A stretch of DNA of 64,000 nucleotides. Source: Euleptes europaea (Eukaryota; Chordata; Lepidosauria; Squamata; Sphaerodactylidae). The notes beneath the pieces are model-generated. The model was not told where the DNA came from. It worked only from the letters and a program-made list of their open reading frames with translations, and did not search any database. The stretch lies in NCBI RefSeq assembly GCF_029931775.1, contig NC_079332.1:17439186-17503185 (forward strand), in the 5' to 3' direction. Shown piece after piece: positions 1-12,429 of this stretch (positions within the stretch are counted from its first letter, which is position 1; each line of letters opens with the position of its first letter). Made by a program: the position numbers and the translations under genes.

Positions 1-1059
1 GCCAGTTTCTTCGCAGCACACACCAGAAGTGGACTTGTTGGGCGTGAGGGAGGCTCGGCCGGAAGTGCGGCTGCGCCCTTTCCGGCGGATGCTTCCTCTG
101 CCTTGGCGGAGAGGGCCTAGCTGGCCTTGGCCAATAAAGCAAGCTGTAATCAAGCCAACCTCAATGTCCTACAACCTAAAACCCCACAACCCCCCCCCCC
201 AACGTCTTGCAAAAAACTGCTGCGGTGGTCAAGTCCCGTCAGTCTTTGTAGACGAGCCGTCGCTCTTCTAGGGAGATCGTAGAACGGGAGATCGGGGGAG
301 AACGAGGGTAGTGTCCAGTCCTCTCTCTCTGTGTCCGGGACCCCAGGGTCTTTGGGCCGCGTTCCGAGCACGGCCGCCGCCTCCACTTGCGCCGCCACTA
401 ACTCGGCGGCTCCAGCATTGGCTGCTTCAGCAAAAAGTTGTTCAGCCTCCTGTTATAGCAAGAGCAAAAGTTCTCCGCGGTTAGCGAGTATAGGCAACAC
501 CTGTCGTGCGAGATCTGCGGGCATGGAGCAACCGAAACAGGACTCCAGGATCTGCAGGATGATAGCTTCGGTAGTCGAATCCACCGACACGTCGAGCAGC
601 TGCAAGACCACTTTGGCGGCGGCATTCTCTACCTCCTTGTGAAAACGGGGTCGACCAGGAGTCACCTCCTCTGACGTTTCCTCCGACCTCTCTGCCACGA
701 GGGTGCGGGGTACAGGATCAGGCCCCTCCAGTAAAGTCTCATTTCCGCCCAACACACAGCCCCTGGCAACCAGCCGGGCGAGGAGAGTAGCATCCTGCTG
801 GGCTAGGCGCGCTTCCTCGAGGAGAATGGCAAGCCAATGGGTCTCCTCCCGAGCCCGGTGCGCGGCCTCCCGTGACTCCACAGGTGCTACTCCTTCAAAG
901 TAGACCCATTGCAAAGCGACCAGCCCTGCCAGCCGATGTGACTCCTGATGAGCGTGGCACGTTTCCACCAGGAGCGACCGCTGGAGATCCTCTCCTTCGG
1001 CCCCTGCCAGGACGCGGGTGTTCGCAACGTGGTGTAACGGTGAAAGAGGGATTAGTATC
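1..1059. other. Unidentified left-edge sequence with a minus-strand open frame
   Basis: No host gene is recognised. The longest open frame is on the minus strand (968 to 453, 171 residues), rich in Ala, Glu and Leu with heptad-like spacing, so a coiled coil is possible. It may be a gag-like piece of an LTR element running off the window, because an LTR lies directly to the right, but no diagnostic motif was seen. Confidence refers to 'no recognisable gene', not to the gag idea. Confidence 0.3.
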
Positions 1060-2850
1060 CTAATGTCAGCTCTGGGCTCACCATTAAAATCCCATAAACC
1101 AACATCTAGGCAAGTCTTCCATAGAAAGTTGATTTATTAAGATATACACAGCAAGTTACAGAAACCGAATTGGAAATTAGCAAGGATACTAATGGGGAAA
1201 ATACTGAGGGTACAGGAGATATAAAAGTGAACTTTCTGGACGACTACTGGTTGCTACGGCAACCCACAGATAGCCTTTGTTCCCAGGGAAAGTCAAGACA
1301 AAATGACACCAGAGTAGAACAACCGACCTTGAAACACCACCTGGCTCCGCCCCTGGATACCAGGCCGATGCCTGACACTCCTGCCCTCATTGCTCTCATT
1401 GGACTCTATGAGAATGGGGGAGCACATCATTGGCACCCGAACAGGGACCTCAAGCTTGAGAGCTGTGTTCTAAAAATCCTGTCGGGAGACAGGCTCGAGC
1501 TTAGAGCCGCCGGCTTTCAAGTGGCAGATCCCCAAAGAAACCTCGACGTGGGATTTTCTGACTCCCCGCATGCACCCAACCCTTTCATTTGTGGGGGTTC
1601 AGTCTTTCCCTGGAGAGGCAGCCTTGGAGGAACGCTACATGAACGCCTGCCCAAAGGAGGTTGGCTCCACCAGGCTCAAGGGACATCACACCAGAGCATC
1701 GTGATTCCCGGTGAGTATAGTAAAACTTGAGAACAGGGGGGAAAGGGGGGTGGTATCCCTTCTGTATGAGTGAGAGACGGCTGAATGATATGCACTGTCT
1801 TACATAGGGACATGCTGAATGAGCTTTGAACTTGCGTTTTCGTCCTCCCGCGCAGGAATCGACCAGGTCTTAGCGCCGGGCCTGTTGTGTCAAACCCCTC
1901 ACTTTCGGGCAAGAGAGACCCCCTACTCTCCTGCCCAAACTCCTTTTCCTTTTGTGTCCTGTGTGTGTGACTGAAGAACGCCATCTCCCATTGCTTACCC
2001 ATCCAGGGGAGGGAAGCATACAGGGAGGAGGGAAAAGGGCTTCAACTGTGATAAGGAGGCATGCAGACCCACCGGGTGGGCATAAGGCGACGCCCGCTTG
2101 ATGAAGTGAAAGACAAAATTATTTCGTTGAAGCCACATGGGGAGTACTCACAGTAAGCAAGCCGGCCCCGTGGGCTGCGTGCTGCAAAACTGGAAGGGAG
2201 GGAATGGATCAGAGAACGGTCCGTCAAGGAGCTCCTCTCCTTTTGCTAAGACAGGTGCCAAATGGCTTCTGCAGGGGTCAGTTGACAGCCTGCTCTTACA
2301 GCTCATGGATCATTTTATGTCCAGGGCAAGGAAAAGCAGCGTAAAAGCATATATTTCCCCTTTTTGGGAGTTAAGAAGAGAGAAACCTCATCTGGCAATC
2401 AAATGCGATCTAGTGACACCCCCTAAGGGTCAAGATTCGCACTGTCACTCTCTGCCAGCCCCGGAAGATGAAAACATCTTTGGACCTGGAGGAGGAGAGG
2501 AAGAATGCCCATCGCCTTACATCTATCAAGCCAGCGTGAACCGATAGCTCAGCCGGCAGTCCCCGTGCCAGATCAACGGGTCCCCGCACCAATCAGGGAC
2601 CCCGTGCCTGAGGTGACCCTACTATCAGCCGTGCCCAAGAAGGCTGCTCCTACGCCACACTCTAAAGTCAGTTCCCAAGCCCCAGCCAAAAGCAGATTCT
2701 TCCACCCAGGAAGAGGAGAGGGAGGAAAGGGAGCCTCTTGGAGCTGTAGGCGAAAAGACAAAAAGACCTCCGCAGGCACGCTCTCTCTCCCCTGCACGTT
2801 TAACACTCCAGAAAGAAGCCAGCCAACTCGAGCTCGATTCTGACAGCCCT
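1060..2850 (+). mobile_element. Endogenous retrovirus fossil: LTR, primer-binding site, leader, start of gag
   Basis: An LTR-like block (about 1060-1429) is followed at 1431-1448 by a primer-binding site closely resembling the tRNA-Lys type (TGGCACCCGAACAGGGAC). A leader follows, with a good splice-donor-like GTGAGTA near 1711, as retroviral leaders use. At 2137 a frame opens with MGSTHSKQ, a myristoylation-type Met-Gly start, then a GCVLQNWK motif typical of the matrix domain of type-C-like gag proteins. A proline-rich stretch (about 2505-2840) resembles the following gag linker region. No pol or env was found to the right. It is a broken, old remnant covering only the 5' end of the element. 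Confidence 0.6.
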
Positions 2851-5800
2851 CTGCATACCAGAGAGGGGGGAGGCTGGAGAGAAGGAGAGAGTAAAAGAAA
2901 ACGCCAAGCCTCCCTCTCCTGACTGCAGTCGTTTTTTTTTCATGGAGACATCAGAGACTCCCCGAGGCAGAAATTGGGGGGGGGGGAGGTGGACAAGCCC
3001 TGCTTTGGTGTTCTCTGCAGTCAACACGGGCATTTAAAGGAGGGAGTGCCCCCAGAGCCAAGCAGAGCAGCCTGCCTGTTGGCAGTTGGCAGCAGCCTGG
3101 AGGCTGGCAACCGCCTGTCCCTTCCCATCCTGCAACGCAAGCAACTGCCTCACGCACACACACACACACACACACTAGGTCATGTCTCGGCAAGCGGCCC
3201 CTCCACCTTGCAGATGGCCACCAAGCCCTGGGATAATGAACAGGGTCCCAGTGACTCTCTCCTGTGCAAACTCTAGCTGTGGCAATGGATCTGCCCAGCT
3301 CCCTCCAGAGGCCGTGTCTCCTGGTTGTAATTTGAGAGCGCTCAGTTTGAGCAATGGAATTTTTGGCTCAGATAGGAAAAACGTGCATCTCAAAAGTGCA
3401 TCTCAAAAGCAGCAAATCTGGAGAAAAACTTCCAGTGCATACCTGGCCCCGCAAGGGGGGTAAGAGCGGCTGTGGGGGCCGGGGGGCACCAAACACCCCC
3501 CCATGTAATCAGAGTGGGCATAGAGCTGTGGGAAAATCCACCCACCCCCAAACAGCGACCTTGCCTTTGGAACTGACGGATCTCCTTTCTCTTAAAAAGG
3601 AAATGCCAAACGGATGCTTTGCAGTTGTGGAGGAATCCTTCTGCTCCTCTGCCCAGGCTGCAGAGCCCCTGCCCACATCAAAAGCCTGTCAGTTGGTACA
3701 GGGAGCTGACGTTTACCTCCTTGTAGTGTACTCTCATGCGAGTCACTGGCATAAACGCAGATTTGAGGCTTTGACAGGCAGCAGACAAGCCTCTCATAAG
3801 TGAAGCACTTGCTTCAGACACTGATGGATGTCCTTTGGTTGTCCTTTTTCCTGGCTATAGTGCATTGTCCTGGGCACCAGCCAGACAGCTCAAAAGTCTC
3901 CCAGGGGAGACAGTGGACTATTGGTCTCAAAAGACAGCTTTGCTCTCACCCTCTCAGCCCCTGTACAGCAGCCAGAATGCATAAAGAAAAGGGAGGGAGA
4001 TGGGTGAAATGGATAAGGGAGAAACCAAATCCAACTGTTCTCTGAAGGACTCCCACCACTTGGCTTCAAGGTTGCTACTGCAACAGAGGCCAAATATCCA
4101 GGGGGAGAAGTGGCAAGTGGACTTTTGCAGAGATGCCCCTCCCCATAGAAGCAAGGAACATCTTTTGGCTTTCGTGGATTTTTCCCTGGAAGGGTCCAGG
4201 TTGAACCAAAAGAGGGGTTGGAAAGAAATAACAGATTGCCTTTCATAATCAGCAGTCACACAGCCTGTGAGTAACTTTCCTGGACATAAAATGCTCGCTG
4301 CACTCAGCACACCATCCACAGGCGTCTGGAAAAGTAAAACGCATGACCCAGACGCTCAAAACTCACATCCCCCACCCTAGCCCGGGAGACACCCTTCCCC
4401 TGGCACTCATACGCATAAGAGCAGCCCGGAGATCTCGTTTGGGTCTCAGCTCATTCGAACTCTTACGTTCGTTTCTTCAATCTGCCAGGAAAAATGGGAG
4501 GGGGGGGAAGAACCTTTGCCTTGTACTGTGCACAATCTGGCCCAGGTTTTCTTCTGTTCTAAACAGGTGACTGACGCCATCCCCCATTGCAGCCTGCCTG
4601 CGCTTCCGTGCTGGTTCCTGAAGTTCTTATCCAGGAGGTCGCCCCGACTGCTGAGCAGCTTCGTTGGTCCAACAGTAGTGAAAGTGGAAGGCGTTTTTAA
4701 GGCTTGAGTCCATTACTCCCACATAAAACCTGTCTGTGCACCAGATGACAGCTGACAGCTGACAGGTGGAGCAACGTGATCCCTTGCATTTGAAAAATCA
4801 ACAGGAGAGCCCAAGAAGCCCCTTAGATGAATTGGGTCTCTCTCTACTTGTGCCACTCTGTTTGTTTACAGTCTGATTGTCATCTTTTCTGTTCAAAGAA
4901 GACTGTGTTGGTGGCACCCCCTGGAACTCTAATTCCGCTTCTTCAGTGACTCTACTCAGTGACTCTCACTTTTCTTCAAATAGACTAAGCCTAAGTGACT
5001 CTCATTCTCTTCAGTGACTTTAGTTCTGTTTCTCAAAAGTGACTTTGACTCAGTTTTCGTTCAGTAACTCAGGAGCACAATGAACTTTCTCAGGATCACA
5101 ATGAACTCTTTAAGTGCCTTAAGTGTTCTATGGTTTGCATTTCTGTCTAACCCTTGTGATTTTCTTACAGTGAATAGTTATTGTTATCACTGCTATGTGG
5201 GTGCCACCAGGTACAAATGCATAATACGTCCATTTAACACCAGAATTCAGAACACCAGAATGTCAAATGCATTTTATTCTTTTGCCTATGTGAATCCACA
5301 ATCCAGACCTTGGGTCTGCTTTCCCAGGCAAAAGTTGCCAAAAAGTCCAAAAAGCCATTGTGCAAAGCAAACACCCAGCCTTGGCTGTGGCAGCAGAAAC
5401 TCCATCTCAAAGCTGCTCCAGCCTTAGCCAGCGAGCCCATCAGCCCCCCCCCCAACGTACCAAAAAGTTGCAATCTTCAGCCCAGCTCTCAGTCCCTGCC
5501 AAGAATCTTTTTGTTGACTTGGGAGAACGTGTTGCTCTTACTCTCAATGTATCTGTTTGCTGGGTGTGTGTGTGTGTGGGGGGGGGGGACTCAGATGTCC
5601 GAGCACTAGCCCTGGAACTCTGTGTGCTTCTAGGCGACCATCACAAGTGGCCAGCCACACACATCATTGATTATTATGTTTAACCGTACAATCAGGCTTA
5701 AGTCCATCCTAGAGGTGATTTATTAGCTCATCAGAAAACACAATGAGAGCTGCTATTTACCAAAACTGGCTGGCTTTGGATTATCTGCTTGCACGTGAAG

Positions 5801-6700
5801 GTGTGTGTGTGGGAAAAAGTTCAAGTTTACAAATTGTTGTCTGAAGGTAGATAACAATGGGGAGGCAGTACTAAATACGTTGCCTCTGAGATCAGAAAGA
5901 TATCGAGTGTCCCAGTTTAAACCCGGAAAAGTGTATTAAACCCGGAGTGGTAAAATAATGTGTTTAGTGGGGGAAGTTGGAAAAAAGTGATGTGGTTTTA
6001 TTGGTTGTGTATTAGCAAGCATTATTTTTGCTTCCTTGATTGTATTCCATGTTTTGTGTGATTGATAAGGCCGTCATTGACAGCTCACACTTAGTTGCAA
6101 TGCCTGTTGACAACCCCCCTCATGGCCCTCATGGGGCCCCTGGAAAGGTAATGATCCTTCGTTCCTTTCCTAAAAAACTTACCAGCCTACTGGAACCCTG
6201 ACTTTACATGCACCTCTCTCCCTTTGGAAGCATCCAAAGGTAAAAGAAAAAGAGAGGGATGTTGTGCCTGAGTAATCATACATGCATCACATTCAGACAT
6301 ACAGGCATAGGCTGCTTACAAGCAAAACGGCAAAAACTACTTCCCAGTGGCCCCCCTTTCCTTTAGCACCAAGCACGTAGGCACACACACATTCCAAAGG
6401 CTGGAAACCTTCCCCTCGTATAAGGGAACTCTCCGACAGCCTCCCTCCCACCTATTCCTCCTTTTTTATACTTTCGCTTCACCCTGCAAGGGAACACTCT
6501 GAACTGCTCAATGAGATCGGGTCCAATCTTAAACAATCTCTATACCTCTATGAGTTTCAACCCTTAAAAACAGTAATATTTCATTCAGAAAATATAAGTT
6601 ACAGAAATCTTGTAAAAATTGTTAATTCAGTGAATAAGATCTGATTTAGTTAAAAGTATCTTAATTCAAAGTATCTAGAATATCATAACAGTAAGTAGGC
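2851..6700. other. No gene recognised; simple repeats only
   Basis: I see no exon with conserved coding and no assignable transposon. There is a CA microsatellite at about 3152-3177, a GT/G-rich run at about 5561-5588, and a short-period AGTGACT repeat at about 4944-5072. Some of this may be diverged LTR-element sequence continuing from the fossil on the left, but no domain supports that. Confidence 0.5.
4944..5072 (+). repeat. Irregular AGTGACT repeat cluster
   Basis: The heptamer AGTGACT (usually followed by CT or TT) occurs at least five times in about 130 bases, with a related CAGTAACT at the end. Spacing is irregular (13 to 35 bases). Several copies run into TGACTCA-like words, which resemble AP-1 sites. 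It could be a U3-like regulatory block of an old LTR or a decayed minisatellite. Confidence 0.5.
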
Positions 6701-6739
6701 ATACTTTACCCAATCATATCATCTGTGAAACTCCCCAGT

Positions 6740-7390
6740 ACAGCAGGACTAGAGAGATCTGAAAGTTCCCAATCCATGTTAAAGATGAATAGACCTTTAA
6801 GGTCCTCTATTTGTTAGAGACTTTAAGTATCTTTGGTGTATGCAAAAGCTAATCTCTGATTATTCTATGAGTTCATGTAAGAACTGAGGTCCATGAAACT
6901 ATAGAGAAATCTCTTGAGTGTTCTCAGCCTATGAGAGGACTGAGTCTAGGAGTCTCTCTGTTTTTGCCAATATTAGAGAGATCTGTGTGTGAACCTTTAG
7001 TTCAGACAATCTGTGTGCGAACTTCTAGTTCAGTGCAAAGATTAAAGAGTTCTGTGTAAGACCTCCTAGCTGAGAGGCTAGGAAAGTCTAAGAACTTTCT
7101 TGTCTATAAGGACTGAAGTGTTCGTGTAAGGGCTAGAAAGATCTTAGTGAAAGCTCTTTAATCCATGATAGAATTAAGGAGATCTCAGTGCCTCCATACA
7201 AGGGATGGAGAGATCTATAGGGAGCTCTTAGAACCTCCATGTCTACACAAAGACTTGGAAGGGTCTAAGCTCCATCAGTCCATGAGGACTGTAAAGCTCT
7301 AAGAGCCTCAATCCACGCAAGGATCAAGGTCTGGGGGCTTACATCCCATGCAAGGGATGGAGAGATCCATTTAGGCCAGAGTGTACTAAC
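6740..7390 (+). repeat. Degenerate tandem array of short hairpins with AGAGATCT linkers
   Basis: The stretch is built of roughly 35-45 base units. Many units carry a short inverted repeat followed by an AGAGATCT-like linker. The clearest palindromes are 6792-6804 (GACCTTTAAGGTC), 6923-6944, 7065-7082 (CCTAGC/GCTAGG arms), 7192-7210 (CTCCAT/ATGGAG arms), 7276-7291 (CAGTCC/GGACTG arms) and 7342-7359 (CATCCC/GGGATG arms). Arms change together between units while hairpin form persists. Family unknown; not a CRISPR array, since units are degenerate and there are no uniform direct repeats. Confidence 0.55.
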
Positions 7391-8159
7391 CTGTTAGGAA
7401 CTCTAACTCTAGGCTAAAAGAGCCCTTCTTTTATATGTTTTTGAGATCTGGTTTTCCGGATTTTTTATCTGATCGGATCTGTGAGATGTACTCTGAGTTT
7501 GCGCACAACTGCTGTATGAATCCAGTAAATCCAGGATACCATATAAGGAGTTCCTCTTACTGGTCATAACTACATATACTTAACAGTCAGTTTGTGTCTT
7601 ATTATACCTTTATAATGGATAAATATACCAGCATTTTACATCTTTCAAAGAGTATATTAACATGAATATATGTACTAACATTCTACTGTAATTATTCATT
7701 TTTAAACTTAACTGTTTGATAGTATTTTAATCTGTCACTGCTCTTTGCAGTGGATTCCCAGCTCTATGCTGTCATTGCTAGTAACATCTTGGATTCCAGA
7801 AACTTAGTTTTCTAAAAAGAACAGGATTTCAGAGGAGTCTGGATTGCAAAAGGAGTTACATAGTCAGGCGTGTCTAGGCTTGCCTAGTTACAAATAAAAG
7901 ACAAGCCTCTAATGGTGTTTCATTAACTTTAAATAGGAAAATTCTACAAATCCATCTGTTCCATGTATTTCTATAAGCTTCTACGTAGCATTTATATCTT
8001 TGCCTGTTACACCACCCTCTGCCCACGGCCAGGTATTCCATCAGAGCCAGGATTGGGGAAGCAGCGCTCAGAAGATCCATGAGCAGGGAAGTATGGGGGA
8101 TCTGTAAATACCTCTTTGTAAATATTTATATGTGTGTAAATGGTTCTCAGATTGTTTGA

Positions 8160-8840
8160 CCCCATTATGTTGTTGTTCTATTTCTGTTGTTGTTCTTTTT
8201 GTTCTTTTTGGGGGGATAAATTTTATTAATTTTAAAAATATAGTGGACAGAAAATATAACAAATGACATAGACAAAATACATACAGTACATTATTACACA
8301 CAAAGCGAACCTAACGTAACAAGAAATCTATACAGATTTATACTGGGTGATCACAAAAACTTTTAGTACCCTCTCACTATCTTTTCTTTACTCCACTTTT
8401 ATAACACTCCAACATGGACTTTGCTGCTTATTATTTTTTTTAAAAAATTCTCTTAATATGTTTTAAACTGACATTATAAAACTATAAAATTAAATCATAG
8501 TTAAATATCACAGTTATTATAATTATTAAAATATAGTTAATATCATTTCATCTTCTATTGACTTACTGCATTACATTCTAGTAAATTTTTTAGCTATGTA
8601 TATTAATTTTAATTAGACCATTTCAATTCAGATTAAACACAGACTACACAACATAGGCATTATATAGTTTCCATTTCTCCTTGAACTCTTCCGGGGATCT
8701 TCTGTTCACATTATTTGCCATCTTGGCCATCAATACACATTGCGCTAGTTTGTCTTTCCAGTCTTCTATATTCGGACATTCTTCCAGTTTCCACTGTAGG
8801 GCAATAACCGTTTTTGCCGCTCTGATAATCTGTTAAACTT
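8160..8840 (-). mobile_element. L1 LINE 3' end (5'-truncated)
   Basis: Read on the minus strand, the right part encodes a stretch like the C-terminus of L1 ORF2 (residues such as ALQWKLEECP, IEDWKDKL and MAKMANNV). This is followed by an AT-rich 3' UTR and an A-rich/simple-repeat tail at the low-coordinate end. It is a 5'-truncated retrocopy. Further copies of the same ORF2 tail occur on the plus strand at 12.4, 13.3 and 16.4 kb. Confidence 0.7.
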
Positions 8841-9425
8841 GATTTTTTAAAGTATCAGTTAATAATTAATTGATTATTATTGTTGTAATGGTAACAGTAG
8901 TTATAAATATATAGCTTTCCTCAAATCAGCCTCCAGCACTTTATGACAGCTTGCTGTAGAGCCTGGAGGCCCTTTTTTATTAATAATTGATATAAATAGT
9001 AGGCAGGGCCAAGCAGGCACGTTTCCAAGTGCTTTGAGTGATATTTCTGTAGGAAACATGCAGTACCACAAAATATTGTCGAAGGATCAGTGTCAAAGTG
9101 TGTTGGAAGAGAAATATATATAGTCGGAATGGGGTTGGGTTTGAGCTGAGTCATTGTCCTGCAAAAGTATTAAAGGTAATCATTGTCCTGTAAGTATCAA
9201 GGTAATGTGCTAATTAGTTTGTGGTATGTTAATATGGAACCATTGTATCCTGAAGTGATCTGTTAAGATGTGGAATCCAAAACTAATCTGCATGGCTATT
9301 GTGGACTGTAGTCTTCATTAGTCTGGAGTTTTTCAGGGCAGGAAGCCAAGCCTTATTCATTTTTAAACTCTCTTCTTTTCTGTTAAAGTTGTGCTGATGT
9401 TTATGAATTTTATAAAAGAACATGA
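8841..9425. other. No feature recognised
   Basis: AT-rich sequence between an L1 fragment and a Penelope-like fragment. I see no coding homology and no clear repeat boundary in it. Confidence 0.4.
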
Positions 9426-9429
9426 AAGA

Positions 9430-9607
9430 TAGGGCAGACTTGGCCAACCTGAGAAATCAGCAGTGGCTGAACATGAACTGACCCAAACAGGATACAGGGT
9501 CTTATTCCAAGACACTGAAATACTGGACAATTCTACCAACTATTTTGTCAGATTGCACAGAGAAGCCATTGAAATTCATAAAATTCATGAAATTCAGGTT
9601 TGGCAGC
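9430..9607 (+). mobile_element. Penelope-like element fragment (C-terminal region)
   Basis: The open frame from 9463 reads AEHELTQTGYRVLF, then LHREAIEIHK. This matches the pattern of the C-terminal GIY-YIG endonuclease region of Penelope-like retroelements (SA.EH...GH.I.F...ER..REA.EI.K). Only about 60 residues remain before the sequence switches abruptly to a Gypsy element near 9608, so it was cut by that insertion or by rearrangement. Confidence 0.55.
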
Positions 9608-12005
9608 ATGGATTCAGGTTTGGCAGCTATGGGGGGTGCCCTTTTACAAAGGGTTGAGGGTGGTCAGTTGAAACCATGCGCCTATTTCTCCAAGAAGTTC
9701 TCTCAGGCTGAACTAAACTGGGCCATTTGGGAAAAGGAAGCGGTGGCTGTTAAACATGCCCCCACAATCTGGAGGCATTTTCTGGAGGGGGTAGAGGAGC
9801 CCTTTGAGGTCTGGACCGATCACAAGAACCTTGAAGCGCTCAAAGGTTCTAGAAAACTATCAGCCAAACAAGTTCGTTGGGCACAATTCTTTGCCAAGTT
9901 TCGGTTCGTTCTAAAGCACGTCCCGGGGAAGGACAATTGTCTAGCTGATGCACTGTCCCACCTTCCCCAGTACCGCGGCCCCATAGATCGTCCCGTTGAA
10001 TCCCTCTTCACCCCGGAGCAGCGGGGGGAGGTGCCGGGGCTGGCGGTAATCACTCGGGCTCAGAGCCGGGTGGAAACTCCCGCCTCGGTCAGTGCACTGC
10101 CGGAAACTTTCCGAGTAAAACTGACTGAAGCCGCCCTACCGGAGGAGGGGTCCCAGGCTTTGCCTCAAGCCCTCACTCGTTGCAGGGACTTGTGGTTTCA
10201 TGGAGACAAGATCTATGTACCTGACAGTATCCGGAGGGAGGTGTTAGCAATGGTGCAAAAACCGCAGGACATTTTGGTTTCGTTAAGTCTTTACATTTGC
10301 TGCGGCGTCAGTTTTGGTGGCCGGGAATGAGAGCGGATGTGGAGCTCTTTGTGTGCAGTTGTCCCACCTGCACGACTTCTAAGAAACTTATGGGAAAGGC
10401 TCCAGGGCTTCTCAAACCTTTGGAAACCCCGTCTGTCCCCTGGGAAGTCATTGCCATGGACTTTATTACAGATCTTCTTCCTAGTCGAGGAAAAACGGTA
10501 TTGTGGGTGGTAACGGACCTGTTTTCTAAGCAAGTACATTTCGTTCCCTGTGCGGGTTTACCTACTGCCAAAAAACTGGCACGTATGTTCGTTACACACG
10601 TGATGAAATATCATTCCTTTCCGCGCAAGATAATTTCCAACAGAGGTTCCCAGTTCGTGGCGAAATTTTGGAAAGCCTTTCTGAAAATCATGGGGGTGGA
10701 ACAAGGATTATCATCTGCACATCACCCGCAAACGGATGGACAGACAGAACGAGTCAATGCTGTGCTTGAATGTTATTTACAATGTTATGTGAATTACCAT
10801 CAGGATAATTGGGTGGATCTCTTGCCTTTTGCTGAATATGCTTACAATAATGCCCCCCATTCCTCCACAGGTTTCAGCCCGTTTCGAGTGGTCAATGGCA
10901 GGGAGTTCGGTCCTTTTGGGAATGTAGCTCTTCCCCAGGACCTGGGAGGTGCTGATGATGTTAATGAATGGATTCAGGTCGTTCAAACCATTTGGCCTTG
11001 GCTCCAAAAAAACTTGGAACAAGCCAAACGCAAATATAAAGAGCAGGAAGATAAACACCGTTCTCCTGGGTGGGATTTAAAGGTGGGGGATCGAGTGTAT
11101 CTGTCCACCAAGAACCTACGGACCTTGCATCCATGTAAGAAGCTCAGTGACAAGTATGTGGGTCCTTATCCCATCACCAGGGTGATCAATGAAGTAACAG
11201 TGGAACTAGCTCTCCCCAAAGTGCTTCAAGTTCATCCCGTGTTCCACATCAGTTTGCTCAAGCCGTATACCACAGCTCCTCATTTCCATCCGGAACCCAA
11301 GGCCGAAGTGCCTACCGTGGTGGGAGGGGAGATGCACCTGGATATTGGATTCTAAACTGAAGAAGGGGAAATTGTTCTATTTGGTCCGGTGGAAACATCT
11401 GGGTCCGGCCCAGGATGAGTGGGTGGCGGCTCCACATGTGGCAGCCCCCCGTCTGGTCCGCGAGTTCCATACGGCCTACCCCCAGAAACCGCAACCAACC
11501 TCGGACCCCGGGGGGGAGCCTTAAGGAGGGCAGAATGTGAGGAAGTCTGTACTCTGCTGTACTCTGCACTCCTGGTTTGTTTCTTTACGTTCTCTTGACA
11601 GGGCTGGCCCGTACAAGCGGTCAGACCCAGGTTCAGGCTCTTGACATGTTTTAGGCCTGCGCTTGCCGTTCAGTTGCTCTATGATTCCCACTCCCTATTC
11701 CTTCCCCTCCCTGTATCTCGACCTTGAGTAGTTAACGAGCAGTGCCGTGTTTAGACTCCTGTTTCCCTCCTTCCTTTTGTGCTTCGCTATCTAGCTGGTT
11801 CCCAGGCCGTTTGATCTTGCACCTGTGATGTAATCATGAAACTGCTTTAAATTATGCTTTGTAGTCCAGCTCGTTATTGGCAGCTTTGAAGCTGCAGTGT
11901 ATCCATGCTTACTAAGTTGTTCTCAATAAACGTTTACCTGCTTCTGACATGCCTGTCTGAGCGAGTGACTTTTGAGACGACCTAGGTTGGCTTGAGGACC
12001 TGACA
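9608..12005 (+). mobile_element. Ty3/Gypsy chromovirus-type LTR retrotransposon fossil, 3' part with 3' LTR
   Basis: The piece begins in the RNase H region (FEVWTDHKNLEAL; LADALSHLP). It continues through the zinc-binding and catalytic integrase regions (CPTCTTSKK; HHPQTDGQTERVN; AYNNAPHSSTGFSPF), a GPY-like segment (YVGPYPITRV) and a chromodomain-like segment (YLVRWKHLGP), which places it among Ty3/Gypsy chromoviruses. A purine-rich tract (about 11525-11535) precedes the 3' LTR (11536-12005), which starts TGTGAG, has an AATAAA near 11923 and ends in CA. The 5' LTR, gag, protease and most of the reverse transcriptase are absent. Broken fossil; long readable stretches suggest moderate age. Confidence 0.85.
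11536..12005 (+). repeat. 3' LTR of the Gypsy fossil
   Basis: A roughly 470-base LTR delimited by TG...CA, preceded by a polypurine tract and containing an AATAAA signal near 11923. There is no upstream partner LTR in the window, so its age cannot be estimated from LTR divergence. Confidence 0.7.
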
Positions 12006-12013
12006 ACAACGTA

Positions 12014-12172
12014 TCTTAGGGCGCGTTCATACATGCCGAATAATGCACTTTCAATCTACTTTCAGTGCACTTTGCCGCTGGATTTTACTGTGTGTAATGG
12101 CAAGGTCCCCTTGCAAACAATCATTAAAGTGCATTGAAAGTGGATTGAAACTGTGAAAGCGCCATTAGTGTT
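12014..12172 (+). mobile_element. Miniature non-autonomous DNA transposon
   Basis: The ends look like imperfect inverted repeats (TTAGGGCGCGTTCATAC against GTGAAAGCGCCATTAG). Inside, GCACTTTCAATCTACTTTCA is mirrored by AAAGTGCATTGAAAGTGGA, so most of the element folds on itself. It has no coding capacity. The superfamily is not certain. Confidence 0.5.
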
Positions 12173-12429
12173 TGGAGTGGGTATTGAAATTGGGGAGACA
12201 GCTCTGAAGAAAGAGAGTTCTCAAAACCAGGGAGAGGGAAGTCAGCTCGGGTGAACGGAGTGATCAATAAAAGGGCTGAGGAGAAGTATTTCCCATGGTC
12301 AAGAGTGAAGCCAGCCCAGTTCAGGATTAAACTAGTGAAGGGATCTGAGTAGCCCCTTACTCCAGAAACTGAAGTAACCTTGTGTTCCAAATAATCTTAA
12401 GTGAAATCAAAACAACAAACTGTTTTTTT

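Noticed and set aside
453-968. 171-residue minus-strand open frame at the left edge as a host gene
   Set aside because: No splice signals or recognisable domain; it is GC-rich, low-complexity Ala/Glu/Leu sequence beside an LTR, so at best an unplaced element piece.
6740-7390. CRISPR-like array
   Set aside because: Units are degenerate, the hairpin arms differ in every unit, spacing is uneven, and the genome is plainly vertebrate.
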